Assembly: GCA_025351425.1 (NCBI GenBank)
Contig: JANXVY010000027.1
Coordinates: 1-64,000, forward strand
Source: Hyphomicrobium sp.
Lineage (GTDB): Bacteria; Pseudomonadota; Alphaproteobacteria; Rhizobiales; Hyphomicrobiaceae
Direction: 5' to 3'
DNA length: 64,000 bases
The number at the start of each line of letters is the position of its first letter. The stretch's first letter is position 1. The notes beneath the pieces were generated by a model. It worked only from the letters and a program-made list of their open reading frames with translations, searched no databases and was not told the DNA's origin. The translations under genes were made by a program, and so were the position numbers. This document shows, piece by piece, positions 23,357 through 32,067 of this stretch.

Positions 23357-24262
23357 TTAACTGCGCCCTTCTGCGGCTTCGGTCAGCCCCATTTCGCCGA
23401 TAGCTTCGGCGATGGCGACGGTACGCATGGCCATGACGAGATGGAGCCGCTCGACCATCTTGCCATCGACAGTGATGACGCCCTTGCGGTCGTTCCCCGG
23501 CAGCATGAAGGCGGAAATGACTGTCCGCGACCACGACACCTCGTCCGGCGTCGGCTGGAAAATATCGTTACACGGGCCCACCTGGGAGGGATGAATCAGC
23601 GTCTTGCCGTCCATGCCGAGCGTGCGGCCATGCTCGCTTTCGGCACGAAAACCGGCTTCATCTCGATAATCGTTGTAGACGCCATCGATGACGTCGAGGC
23701 CATAGGCACGCGCGGCAACGAGCGTGAACGCCAGCCACGGCACGACGGCGAACCGGTCGTGTGACATCCGCGCCCGGCTTTCCTTCAGCAGGTCGTTGGT
23801 GCCGAGCACGAGGCAGGCGAGCCGGTTTTCAGGGTCCGCCCCCGTTGCCGCGATCTCTTTGGCATTTACGATCGCCATCGGCGTCTCGATCATCGCCCAT
23901 AGCCTGGTTTTATCGCGCGCGCCCGCCGCCTTCAAAACCTTGCCCGCGCTGACGATATCGCCGGGATGGGAGACCTTTGGGATGAGAATAGCGTCCGGCT
24001 CGGCGGCGGCCGCAGCCATCAGATCGGCGGTCCCCCACGGCGTTTCCAGTGCGTTGACCCGGATCACGAGCTCTCGCGAGCCGTATTCCTGCGACTTGAC
24101 GGCCGCGCACACGTTGTCGCGCGCTTGCGGTTTGCTGTCGGGAGCGACCGAATCTTCAAGATCGAGGATAAGAGCGTCGGCCGGGATCGTCCGGGCCTTT
24201 TCCAGCGCACGCACATTGGCGCCGGGCATATAAAGCACGCTGCGCCTCGGCCTCACGATCAT
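23357..24262 (-). CDS. CitE-like HpcH/HpaI CoA-ester lyase
   Basis: A 301-residue TIM-barrel enzyme of the CitE/malyl-CoA lyase family. The N-terminal RRSVLYMPGANVRALEKAR, the metal-site region ALILDLEDSVAPDSK and PKVSHPGDI, and the C-terminal MDGKTLIHPSQV are typical. Family members cleave or hydrolyse malyl-CoA-type esters. The neighbour mcd points to (3S)-malyl-CoA thioesterase (Mcl2) or beta-methylmalyl-CoA lyase, but which one cannot be settled from sequence alone. GGAG lies 9 bases upstream of the ATG. It diverges from pdxY. Confidence 0.8.
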   Translation of the reverse strand: MIVRPRRSVLYMPGANVRALEKARTIPADALILDLEDSVAPDSKPQARDNVCAAVKSQEYGSRELVIRVNALETPWGTADLMAAAAAEPDAILIPKVSHPGDIVSAGKVLKAAGARDKTRLWAMIETPMAIVNAKEIAATGADPENRLACLVLGTNDLLKESRARMSHDRFAVVPWLAFTLVAARAYGLDVIDGVYNDYRDEAGFRAESEHGRTLGMDGKTLIHPSQVGPCNDIFQPTPDEVSWSRTVISAFMLPGNDRKGVITVDGKMVERLHLVMAMRTVAIAEAIGEMGLTEAAEGRS

Positions 24263-24364
24263 AAGGTAGTCTCCGCTGCTGAACCGGCACGTACCATACT
24301 GCGCTGCAAAAACACCGCAAGCCTTGCTAAAGATGAGATCCCCACTCGGAGTACCCGCCCGCCC

Positions 24365-25222
24365 ATGGCCCGCATTCTCGCACTTTCATCGCAGGTCGCC
24401 CGCGGCAACGTCGGATTGTCGATCATCGCGCCCGCCCTGCAGGCCCTCGGCCACGAAGTGATCGCGCTACCGACGGTCATTCTCTCCAATCATCCAGGCC
24501 ACGCCCATGTTGCCGGCGCACGCGTCGATCCAGCCGTGCTGCACCAGATGTTGGACGCCCTTGACGCAAACGGCTGGCTGGCAGGCGTCGACGGAGTGCT
24601 GACGGGTTATCTGCCAAGCGTGGCACACGTATCGTTCGCACTCGAATGCGTACGCCGGGTGAGAAAGTCACAAGGCCGGCACGCCGTGACCTTCCTGTGC
24701 GACCCCGTGCTCGGTGACGACCCCAAAGGGCTCTATATCGACGAGGCGGCAGCAAGCGCCATCCGCGATTACCTTGTCGGGCTCGCCGATATCGCGACGC
24801 CCAACCGGTTCGAGCTCTCATACCTCAATTCGACGCACGGCCCCTTTGAGGTGCGCTCGCCCGCGGATGCCTTCAAAAGCAGCCTCGGTTGCCAGATGAC
24901 GATCGCCACGTCGATTCCCTCAGGTGTCCCCGGAGAAACAATGAATACAGCCTATTGTTACGGCCAAAAGAATCTGACCAGGGTGCCGCTTCGGCCCAAC
25001 GCACCCCATGGCACCGGCGATCTCTTTTCCGCGCTCGTATTGGCTTCCTGCCTCGACAGCAAAGATTGGTTCGGTGCCTTGGCTTTCGCCACCGCCGGAG
25101 TGGACATGGCCCTTGCAGCCAGTGCCGGTCGCGACCAATTGCTCGTCAGCACACTGCCGGCCAAAATCAAGCCACCCGCCCGGTGGCCCGTAGAAGTTTT
25201 CGCAGGCGCCGCAACCCCGTAG
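24365..25222 (+). CDS. pdxY: Pyridoxal kinase PdxY-like
   Basis: A 285-residue ribokinase-fold kinase that phosphorylates pyridoxal in B6 salvage. It has the N-terminal pattern ILALSSQVARGNVGLS, the substrate loop LPTVILSNHPGH, the phosphate region FLCDPVLGDDPKGLYI, and the anion-hole motif PHGTGDLFSALVLA with the catalytic Asp. The start is ATG 24365. Its TAG stop is the first part of a dispersed repeat (25220-25324). Confidence 0.85.
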   Translation: MARILALSSQVARGNVGLSIIAPALQALGHEVIALPTVILSNHPGHAHVAGARVDPAVLHQMLDALDANGWLAGVDGVLTGYLPSVAHVSFALECVRRVRKSQGRHAVTFLCDPVLGDDPKGLYIDEAAASAIRDYLVGLADIATPNRFELSYLNSTHGPFEVRSPADAFKSSLGCQMTIATSIPSGVPGETMNTAYCYGQKNLTRVPLRPNAPHGTGDLFSALVLASCLDSKDWFGALAFATAGVDMALAASAGRDQLLVSTLPAKIKPPARWPVEVFAGAATP

Positions 25223-25324
25223 AGCGCGTTAGGATAAGTGTGAAGCGGTTTTCGCATAAAATCGCGCGACAAAACAAACAGCTAGAGCATCAGAGCGATT
25301 CGACGAAAAGCGAATAGGCTCTAG
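25220..25324. repeat. Dispersed Hyphomicrobiales intergenic repeat, copy 1
   Basis: About 105 bases beginning TAGAGCGCG and ending GGCTCTAG, with internal GAAGCGGTTTTCGC and a second TAGAGCAT. Its overall plan (CTAGAGC ends, AT-rich GACAAAAC centre, TTCGACGAAAA block) is the same as copy 2 at 31922-32027. Its first three bases are the pdxY stop codon. Elements of this design are scattered between genes in related genomes. Confidence 0.7.
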
Positions 25325-25373
25325 TCATCAGGCCCAGGGTTGAAGCCCCTGCCCATCACAAGATAAGGACGAC

Positions 25374-26012
25374 ATGGCAAACTTTCCCGAAAACCTGACT
25401 GAACGTTTCCACCGCTTCCGGTTCCGCCACTTCGACCAGAACCGCGCACGATACGTGGAACTCGCGAGCTTTGGCCAAACCCCCGACACGATGATTGTCT
25501 CGTGCTGCGACAGCCGCTGCGATCCCGAAACGATTTTCAGCGCCATGCCGGGCGAGTTGTTCGTCGTGCGCAACGTGGCAAACCTCATCCCCCCATATGA
25601 GACCGGCGGCAAGTTCCACGGTGTGTCGGCAGCCCTCGAATTCGCAGTGCTTAATCTGTGCGTGAAGAACATCGTGATCATGGGTCATTCCGGCTGCGGC
25701 GGCATCAAGGCCTCGCTCGAGCACACTGCGGCCCGCCAGACCGACGCGATGTTCATCACCCGTTGGATGTCGATGCTGGACGAATGCCGCACGAGCGTGC
25801 TGAGCGCCCATCAGGGCGCCTCGCGCCAAGACCTGCTGGACGCGTTGGAAAAGGCGGCCATCAAGGTCTCGCTGGCCAACCTGCGCTCGTTCCCCTTCAT
25901 CCTCGACCTGGAGAACAAGAGCAAGATTTCGGTGTACGGAGCCTATTTCGACATCGCGACCGGAGACCTCTCGGTTCTGAACCAGTCGAACGGTGAGTTC
26001 CATATTTTATAG
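25374..26012 (+). CDS. Beta-class carbonic anhydrase
   Basis: A 212-residue zinc enzyme interconverting CO2 and bicarbonate. The zinc ligands are C45 (in SCCDSRCDPE), H105 and C108 (in GHSGCGGI); the catalytic Asp46/Arg48 pair is present. VRNVANLIPPYE is the conserved active-site helix. It has no signal peptide, so it is cytoplasmic. AAGGACGAC precedes the ATG. It converges on acnA across a strong terminator hairpin. Confidence 0.93.
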   Translation: MANFPENLTERFHRFRFRHFDQNRARYVELASFGQTPDTMIVSCCDSRCDPETIFSAMPGELFVVRNVANLIPPYETGGKFHGVSAALEFAVLNLCVKNIVIMGHSGCGGIKASLEHTAARQTDAMFITRWMSMLDECRTSVLSAHQGASRQDLLDALEKAAIKVSLANLRSFPFILDLENKSKISVYGAYFDIATGDLSVLNQSNGEFHIL

Positions 26013-26023
26013 TGCAACGCAAA

Positions 26024-26050
26024 AGCCCTCGGGAGGCGATCCCGAGGGCT
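26024..26050. terminator. Shared intrinsic terminator between carbonic anhydrase and acnA
   Basis: Perfect 11-bp stem AGCCCTCGGGA / TCCCGAGGGCT with a 5-base loop. On the minus strand it is followed by TTTTGC, so it is best as the acnA terminator. It also closes the carbonic anhydrase transcript. Confidence 0.8.
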
Positions 26051-26075
26051 GTAGGTGTTGCGTGAGATTCAACCC

Positions 26076-28805
26076 TCAGGCCGCGGCGGCGAGGTTGCGC
26101 AGCACGTAGTGCAGGATGCCGCCGTTGCGGAAGTATTCGATCTCGTCTGCCGTATCGATCCGGCAGATGATGGGCACGTGACGCTGCGACCCGTCCTTCG
26201 AGACGATTTCGGCAACGAGCTTCTGCTTGGGATGCACCGTGGCAAGGCCGAGGATCGAGACGGTTTCCGAACCATCGAGCCCGAGTTTGCTCCAGCTGTT
26301 GCCCTCCTCGAACACGAACGGCACGACGCCCATCCCGACGAGGTTCGAGCGGTGGATGCGCTCGAACGACTGCGCGATGACCGCCTTCACGCCGAGCAGG
26401 TTGGTGCCTTTTGCAGCCCAATCGCGCGACGACCCGTTGCCGTATTCGACGCCGGCAAACACGACGAGCGGCACGCCCTCTTGGGCATACTGCATGGCCG
26501 CGTCATAGATCGGCATGATCTGGCCGCCGGGATGGTGGATGGTCAGGCCGCCTTCCTGAACTTGGCCGTCTGCCCCACGCACCATGTGGTTCTTGATGCG
26601 GATGTTGGCGAACGTGCCGCGCATCATGACTTCATGGTTGCCGCGCCGGGTGCCGTATTGGTTGAAGTCGGCCGGTGCCACCTTGTGGTCGATGAGATAC
26701 TGGCCAGCCGGGCTGTCTTTCTTGATGGAACCGGCAGGCGAGATGTGGTCGGTCGTGATCTTGTCGCCAAACAGACCAAGGATGCGTGCGCCCTTGATGT
26801 CGTTGATCGCGGCAGGCTGCTTGACAAGCGTGGCGAAATACGGCGGGTTTTGAACGTACGTCGAGTGATTGTCCCAGCCGTAGGTGAGACCGGCACCGGT
26901 GTGAATGCCTTGCCAGTTCGCGTCGCCCTTGAACACGTCGGCATAGCGGGCCTTGAACATCTCGCGCGTGATATTCTCGACGATAAACGTCTGGATTTCC
27001 TTGGACGACGGCCAGATATCCTTGAGGAACACCGGCTTGCCGTCGTGGCCCAAACCGAGGGGCTCGGTGGTCAAATCCTTCTGCACGCTGCCAGCGAGCG
27101 CGTATGCGACGACGAGCGGCGGCGAGGCGAGATAGTTCGCCTGCACGTCGGGGCTGACGCGGCCTTCGAAGTTGCGATTGCCCGACAGCACGGCGGCCGC
27201 GACCAGCCCGTTGTCGTTAATGGCCTTCGAAATGTCGGCCTGCAGCGGTCCCGAGTTCCCGATGCACGTGGTGCAGCCGAACCCGACGAGATTGAATCCC
27301 AGCGCGTCGAGCGGGGTCTGCAAGCCGCTCTTTTCCAGATACGCCGCAACCACCTGCGATCCCGGCGCGAGCGAAGTCTTGACCCAAGGCTGAGCCTTCA
27401 GACCCTTGGCGACCGCATTGCGAGCAAGCAGACCGGCAGCGATCAGCACGCTGGGGTTGGACGTATTGGTGCAGCTCGTGATGGCGGCAATCACGACGTC
27501 GCCATGGCCGAGATCGAACGGCTTGTTAGGCACCGCGACGCGCTTTGCAAGCTCGCCGGGCTTTTTGTATTCGGTCTCAAGCGCCGAGGCAAAACCCGAC
27601 TTGATGCCGGTGAGCGCGATGCGGCCTTCGGGACGCTTGGGGCCCGCCATCGACGGCACGACGGTCGCAAGATCGAGCTCCAGCGTATCGGTGAACACGG
27701 GGTCCGCGCTGCCAACCACCCGCCACAGTCCCTGCGCCTTGGCGTAGGCTTCGACGAGTGCGATGCGTGATTCTTCCCGGCCCGAGATGGTGAGATAGGC
27801 GAGCGTTTCGCCGTCGATCGGGAAGAAGCCGCACGTAGCGCCGTATTCGGGCGCCATGTTGGCGATCGTCGCGCGGTCAGCGAGCGTCATCGCGTCGAGA
27901 CCGGGGCCGTAGAACTCGACGAACTTGTTGACGACGCCCTTGGCGCGCAGCATCTGCGTGACCGTGAGCACGAGGTCGGTTGCGGTCACGCCTTCGTTGA
28001 CCTTGCCCGTCAGCTTGAAGCCGACGACCTGTGGAATGAGCATCGATTGGGCCTGCCCGAGCATGGCCGCTTCGGCTTCGATGCCGCCCACGCCCCAGCC
28101 AAGCACGGCCAGGCCGTTGACCATGGTGGTGTGGCTGTCGGTGCCAACCAGCGTATCGGGATAGGCGACGATTTCGCCGTTGGGCATGCGCGCCGACCAG
28201 ACCGTCTGCGAGAGATATTCGAGATTGACCTGATGACAGATGCCGGTGCCAGGTGGCACGACCCGGAAGTTTGCGAAAGCGCCCTGGCCCCACTTGAGGA
28301 AGTTGTAGCGCTCGCCGTTGCGCTCGTATTCGAGTGCGACGTTCTGCGAAAGCGACTTCGGTGTGCCGAACTCGTCCACGATGACCGAATGGTCGATAAC
28401 GAGATCGACGGGCACCAGCGGATTGATCTTTTCCGGGTTGCCGCCGAGCTTGTTCATGCCATCTCGCATGGCAGCAAGATCGACGACCGCGGGAACGCCG
28501 GTGAAATCCTGCATCAGCACGCGCGCCGGACGGAAGCCGATTTCCTTATCGGCCTTGCCTTTGTTGTCGAGCCACTGCGCCATGCCCTCGATGTCGGCCT
28601 TGGTAACCGTGCGGCCGTCTTCATGGCGCAGCAGGTTTTCGAGCAGCACCTTCATCGAGTACGGCAGCTTGGAAATGCCGGCAAGACCGTTTTTCTCAGC
28701 GTCCGGCAATGAATAATAGACATACGTCTTGCCGCCCGCGATTAACGTGCGCTTGCAGTTGAAGCTGTCGAGCGAGGGCGGCGTGTTCGAGATCGTTTCC
28801 GTCAT
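26076..28805 (-). CDS. acnA: Aconitate hydratase A
   Basis: A 909-residue [4Fe-4S] enzyme interconverting citrate and isocitrate. Cluster cysteines are in ITSCTNTSNPSV and in the CTTC pair of GFGCTTCIGNSGPL. The C-terminal swivel domain has SIKKDSPAGQYL and YGNGSSRDWAAKGTNLLG. Length fits the AcnA/IRP type. The start is ATG 28805 (MTETISNTPPSLDSF), with GGAG 8 bases upstream; the upstream in-frame extension has no homology. It is divergent from ccmA. Confidence 0.96.
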   Translation of the reverse strand: MTETISNTPPSLDSFNCKRTLIAGGKTYVYYSLPDAEKNGLAGISKLPYSMKVLLENLLRHEDGRTVTKADIEGMAQWLDNKGKADKEIGFRPARVLMQDFTGVPAVVDLAAMRDGMNKLGGNPEKINPLVPVDLVIDHSVIVDEFGTPKSLSQNVALEYERNGERYNFLKWGQGAFANFRVVPPGTGICHQVNLEYLSQTVWSARMPNGEIVAYPDTLVGTDSHTTMVNGLAVLGWGVGGIEAEAAMLGQAQSMLIPQVVGFKLTGKVNEGVTATDLVLTVTQMLRAKGVVNKFVEFYGPGLDAMTLADRATIANMAPEYGATCGFFPIDGETLAYLTISGREESRIALVEAYAKAQGLWRVVGSADPVFTDTLELDLATVVPSMAGPKRPEGRIALTGIKSGFASALETEYKKPGELAKRVAVPNKPFDLGHGDVVIAAITSCTNTSNPSVLIAAGLLARNAVAKGLKAQPWVKTSLAPGSQVVAAYLEKSGLQTPLDALGFNLVGFGCTTCIGNSGPLQADISKAINDNGLVAAAVLSGNRNFEGRVSPDVQANYLASPPLVVAYALAGSVQKDLTTEPLGLGHDGKPVFLKDIWPSSKEIQTFIVENITREMFKARYADVFKGDANWQGIHTGAGLTYGWDNHSTYVQNPPYFATLVKQPAAINDIKGARILGLFGDKITTDHISPAGSIKKDSPAGQYLIDHKVAPADFNQYGTRRGNHEVMMRGTFANIRIKNHMVRGADGQVQEGGLTIHHPGGQIMPIYDAAMQYAQEGVPLVVFAGVEYGNGSSRDWAAKGTNLLGVKAVIAQSFERIHRSNLVGMGVVPFVFEEGNSWSKLGLDGSETVSILGLATVHPKQKLVAEIVSKDGSQRHVPIICRIDTADEIEYFRNGGILHYVLRNLAAAA

Positions 28806-29036
28806 GGCAAATCTCCGGGGGTGAACTGCTGGCAGACTGAGCCGGGGCGCGGCGCGAAATCGCACACTGCAACGACCCGCCCAGCCGCGCCGCCGGAGTG
28901 CCGGCGGAGGATTGACGACCAACCCTGTTTTTCGCGCGTGTGGTGATGTAGAAGGCCCAATCAATAGACCGCCCGTCCTGCGAATTCTACCGCGACTTGC
29001 GTTGAACCCGTAAGTTCGCATGAGGAGCCCCACCGT

Positions 29037-29654
29037 TTGAATCTGGTCGCAGAAAATCTAACCCTGGAACGCGGCGCGCGCGCTGTCATATCGGGGTTGT
29101 CGTTTGCGGTGGCAGCCGGCGAAGCCCTGGTATTGACCGGCGCCAACGGGACCGGAAAGACGACGCTGCTGCGCGCGCTTGCAGGCCTGATCAAGCCCGC
29201 GTCCGGAACGCTCCGGCTGGACGGATCAGACGGCGAAAAAACGGTCGCGGAACAAAGTCACTTCATCGGCCATCAAAACGCAGTCAAGACATCCCTGACG
29301 GCCTCCGAAAACCTGAGCTTTTGGGCAAGCTACCTGGGTGACGGCTCTCACGCCCGGATCGGCGACGCCCTTTCCCGCCTCAATCTCGCGTCGCTCGAAG
29401 CCATCCCGGCTGGCTACATGTCGGCGGGCCAGAAACGCCGCCTGGGGCTCGCTCGCCTCCTCGTCGCCCAGCGCCCGGTCTGGTTGCTGGATGAGCCAAC
29501 CGTGTCGCTGGACGCAGCCTCGACCGCGATCCTCGGCCAGATCGTCAACGAACACGTGGCACAAGGCGGCATAGCGATCGCGGCGACCCATTTGCCGCTT
29601 GGACTGACATCCGCCCGTGAATTGGCGCTGCGACCGGCGGGAAAAGCCCCATGA
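29037..29654 (+). CDS. ccmA: Heme exporter ATP-binding protein CcmA
   Basis: A 205-residue ABC ATPase of the CcmABC(D) complex that releases holo-CcmE during System I cytochrome c maturation. Walker A is GANGTGKTTLL, the signature is YMSAGQKRRLGLARL, and Walker B is PVWLLDEPTV. The start is a TTG at 29037 with GAGGAG 9 bases upstream; the only nearby ATG runs into a stop after six codons. It overlaps ccmB by 4 bases. Confidence 0.93.
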   Translation: MNLVAENLTLERGARAVISGLSFAVAAGEALVLTGANGTGKTTLLRALAGLIKPASGTLRLDGSDGEKTVAEQSHFIGHQNAVKTSLTASENLSFWASYLGDGSHARIGDALSRLNLASLEAIPAGYMSAGQKRRLGLARLLVAQRPVWLLDEPTVSLDAASTAILGQIVNEHVAQGGIAIAATHLPLGLTSARELALRPAGKAP

Positions 29655-30322
29655 CCCAAACGCTCCTGGCCCTCGTCGGCCGCGACTTGCGGCTGGCCGT
29701 GCGCGAAGGCGGCGCGATCGGCACCGCGCTCGGATTTTATTTGATCGTCGTCACCATGCTGCCGCTTGGCCTGGGTCCCGACCTGAAACTGCTTTCGAAA
29801 ATCGCGCCCGGCATGCTTTGGATCGCCTTGCTGCTGGCGGCCCTGCTGTCGCTCAACCGCATGTTTGAGGCCGACGACGAGGACGGGTCTCTCGACGTGT
29901 TGGCGACGGGCCCCGCGCCGCTGGAAGCCGTGACCGCAGCCAAGGCGCTCGCCCATTGGATCTCGACCGGCATTCCGTTGACGCTGTTGGCCCCGCTGTT
30001 GGGGCTGCTGCTCAATCTCGACCTCGAAGCCTACGGCCCGCTGATGGCGACCATGCTGGCGGGCACGCCCGCGATCAGTTTCTTAGGCTCGGTCGGCGCA
30101 GCACTCACGTTGAAAGCCCGCCGCGGCGGTCTGCTGGTCGCCCTGCTCGTGTTGCCGCTCTATATTCCGACCTTGATTTTCGGCATTTCGGCGGTGAGCG
30201 CGGTGGTGCTCGATACCGGCGGCTTCAAGCCCGCATTCCTGATCCTGAGCGCGATCTCGCTCGGCTCCCTTGTGATCGGCCCCTTGGCCGCAGCCGCGGC
30301 AATTAGACTTCAACTGCAATAG
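29651..30322 (+). CDS. ccmB: Heme exporter membrane protein CcmB
   Basis: A 223-residue permease subunit with six predicted membrane helices, partner of CcmA and CcmC. Family features include LVGRDLRLAVREG at the N-terminus, then GMLWIALLLAALLSLNRMF and GPAPLEAVTAAKALAHW. The ATGA overlap with ccmA indicates coupled translation. Confidence 0.93.
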   Translation: MTQTLLALVGRDLRLAVREGGAIGTALGFYLIVVTMLPLGLGPDLKLLSKIAPGMLWIALLLAALLSLNRMFEADDEDGSLDVLATGPAPLEAVTAAKALAHWISTGIPLTLLAPLLGLLLNLDLEAYGPLMATMLAGTPAISFLGSVGAALTLKARRGGLLVALLVLPLYIPTLIFGISAVSAVVLDTGGFKPAFLILSAISLGSLVIGPLAAAAAIRLQLQ

Positions 30323-30376
30323 TAAGCCCGGTGCGCCGTTCTAGACCTGGAAGCTCTCAGCCGGTATCTTGACCCT

Positions 30377-31129
30377 ATGCAAACTCAATCCATCACCCAG
30401 AAACTCGCCAACCCGACCCGGTTCATGTATCTGTCAGGCAAAATCCTCCCCTGGCTGGCAGGGGCTGCGCTGCTGTGTATCGCCTATGGCGTGTTGCTCG
30501 GCTTCCAGACCCCGCCCGACTATCAGCAGGGCGAGACGGTCAAGATCATGTTCATCCATGTCCCGGCCGCCTGGCTCGCGATGATGGGCTATGGCCTCGT
30601 CGCAGTGTCGAGCTTCGGCCTTCTGGTGTTTCGCCACCCGCTCGCCGATGTATCCGCCAAATCGGCAGCCCCGATCGGCGCCGCGTTCACGCTGCTGGCC
30701 CTCGTCACTGGCTCGCTGTGGGGCAAACCGACCTGGGGCACCTATTGGCAGTGGGACGCCCGCATGACGTCGGTGCTGATCCTGTTTTTCCTCTATCTGG
30801 GGCTGATGGCGCTACGCTCCTCGCTCGAAGACGAGGCGCTGGCCGGCAAGTTGAGCGCTGTGCTCGCGCTGGTCGGCGTCATCATCCTGCCAGTGATCAA
30901 ATTTTCGGTCGACTGGTGGAACACGCTGCACCAGCCAGCCGGCGTTATGAAGGGCGCGCTGGATCCCGTGTTTCTGCAGCCGCTATTGATCTCGGCCATC
31001 GGCTTTTCGCTGGCGTTTTTTGCGCTTCATATGCAGGCGATGCGCAACGAAATCCTACGCCGCCGCGTCAAGGCGCGGCAGGTGATGGAAGTCGATCGCG
31101 CCTCTCATGAACAGGGAGCTCAAGCATGA
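30377..31129 (+). CDS. ccmC: Heme handling protein CcmC
   Basis: A 250-residue membrane protein with six helices that loads heme onto CcmE. The periplasmic tryptophan-rich WWD domain (KPTWGTYWQWDARMTS) and the flanking heme-ligand histidines (FIHVPAAW and TLHQPAG) are present. It starts 54 bases after ccmB and overlaps ccmD by 4 bases. Confidence 0.95.
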   Translation: MQTQSITQKLANPTRFMYLSGKILPWLAGAALLCIAYGVLLGFQTPPDYQQGETVKIMFIHVPAAWLAMMGYGLVAVSSFGLLVFRHPLADVSAKSAAPIGAAFTLLALVTGSLWGKPTWGTYWQWDARMTSVLILFFLYLGLMALRSSLEDEALAGKLSAVLALVGVIILPVIKFSVDWWNTLHQPAGVMKGALDPVFLQPLLISAIGFSLAFFALHMQAMRNEILRRRVKARQVMEVDRASHEQGAQA

Positions 31130-31347
31130 TCCCCGACCTTGGCCCTCATTCAGCCTTCATTTGGACGAGCTACGCGCTGACGTTCGGCGTGCTGATCGCG
31201 CTGACGGCTTGGCTGTTAGCAGACTACCGGCACCAGACCAGCTTGCTCGCCGAACTCGAAGCGCGCCGGAAAGCCAACAGCCCCAAAGTCGACAACACCA
31301 AAGTCAACAACCCCAAAGCCAACAACCCCAAAGCCAACAACCCATGA
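31126..31347 (+). CDS. ccmD: Heme exporter subunit CcmD with tandem-repeat tail
   Basis: A 73-residue small subunit with a single membrane helix (about residues 11-32). The core GPHSAFIWTSYALTFGVLIAL and the following basic DYRHQTSLLAELEARR are typical. The last 25 residues are five pentapeptides (KANSP, KVDNT, KVNNP, KANNP, KANNP) encoded by a 15-base tandem repeat, an unusual extension for this short family. It overlaps ccmC at its start and ccmG at its end (ATGA). Confidence 0.88.
   Translation: MIPDLGPHSAFIWTSYALTFGVLIALTAWLLADYRHQTSLLAELEARRKANSPKVDNTKVNNPKANNPKANNP
31270..31344 (+). repeat. Five 15-base tandem repeats at the end of ccmD
   Basis: Five in-frame units of the form AAAGYCRACARCMCC, at 31270, 31285, 31300, 31315 and 31330; units 4 and 5 differ only in their last base. 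The last base of unit 5 is the A of the ccmG start codon, so the array fills the ccmG translation initiation region and leaves no Shine-Dalgarno sequence. Confidence 0.9.
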
Positions 31348-31925
31348 GCACCGACCCTCAATCGTCCCCCCGCCGCATCGGCTGGGTCGCGCTGCCGGTG
31401 GTGCTGTTTGGAACCGTCGCGCTGCTGTTTGCGGTCGCCCTTCAGCCGGGCCGGGACCCGACGCGCCTGCCGTCGATGTTCTTGGGCAAACCCGCGCCCG
31501 CTTATGCGTTCGCACCCATCGAGGGGCTGCCGGCGGGCCAAACCATCAATGGTTTTGACCAGGCGGCATTTTCGGGCGGCAATGTCACCATATTGAATTT
31601 CTGGGCGTCGTGGTGCGCGCCCTGCGTCGACGAACACCCCCAGCTGGTCACGCTGAAAGGAACTCCTGGCGTTACGCTCGCCGGAGTGAATGTCAAAGAC
31701 GATCCGGCAAACGCCCGCCAATTCCTGAACCGCTACGGCAACCCGTTTGCCGAACTCGGCGCTGACCGCAACGGCCGCGGCTCCATCGAATGGGGCGTTT
31801 ATGGCACCCCCGAAACCTTCATCCTCGATGGCAAGGGCAAAATTGCCTACAAGCACGTCGGGCCGATCACCCCCAGCGATCTCGCCACCCGGATCCTCCC
31901 CGCCATCGAAGCCGCAAAGCACTAG
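31344..31925 (+). CDS. ccmG: Thiol:disulfide interchange protein CcmG/DsbE
   Basis: A 193-residue membrane-tethered thioredoxin that reduces apocytochrome c cysteines. One N-terminal helix (about 13-33) is followed by a thioredoxin domain with active site WCAPC in NFWASWCAPCVDEHP, the CcmG insert GADRNGRGSIEWGVYGTPETF, and cis-Pro. The start at ATG 31344 overlaps the ccmD stop; without an SD it should depend on translational coupling. Its TAG stop begins a dispersed repeat. Confidence 0.94.
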   Translation: MSTDPQSSPRRIGWVALPVVLFGTVALLFAVALQPGRDPTRLPSMFLGKPAPAYAFAPIEGLPAGQTINGFDQAAFSGGNVTILNFWASWCAPCVDEHPQLVTLKGTPGVTLAGVNVKDDPANARQFLNRYGNPFAELGADRNGRGSIEWGVYGTPETFILDGKGKIAYKHVGPITPSDLATRILPAIEAAKH

Positions 31926-32027
31926 AGCGCTTTCCGATCCTACGGAATCGGATGCGCACTCTAGGTTTTTGATTTGGTCGCATTTTCTGCGACGAACCGG
32001 TATCCACTTCGTCGGAAAATGCTCTAG
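31922..32027. repeat. Dispersed Hyphomicrobiales intergenic repeat, copy 2
   Basis: About 106 bases bounded by CTAGAGCGC and GCTCTAG. It contains TTCCGATCCTACGGAATCGGA (a small hairpin), the central TTTTTGATTTGGTCGCATTTTCTGCG, and CCGGTATCCACTTCGTCGGAAAATG. It is the better-preserved copy of the element seen at 25220. Its CTAG end supplies the TAG stop of ccmG. It may fold into an extended hairpin and act as a transcript end. Confidence 0.75.
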
Positions 32028-32067
32028 CAATCGCCTCACCCGATTGTGTGTGGTAACACCTGCCGCG

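Noticed and set aside
26055-27770. A 571-codon plus-strand open frame opposite acnA
   Set aside because: Same reason; the minus-strand frame encodes a complete aconitase with all cluster cysteines.
31270-31344. Short tandem array considered as a CRISPR
   Set aside because: Units are contiguous 15-mers without spacers, in frame in ccmD; no cas genes nearby.
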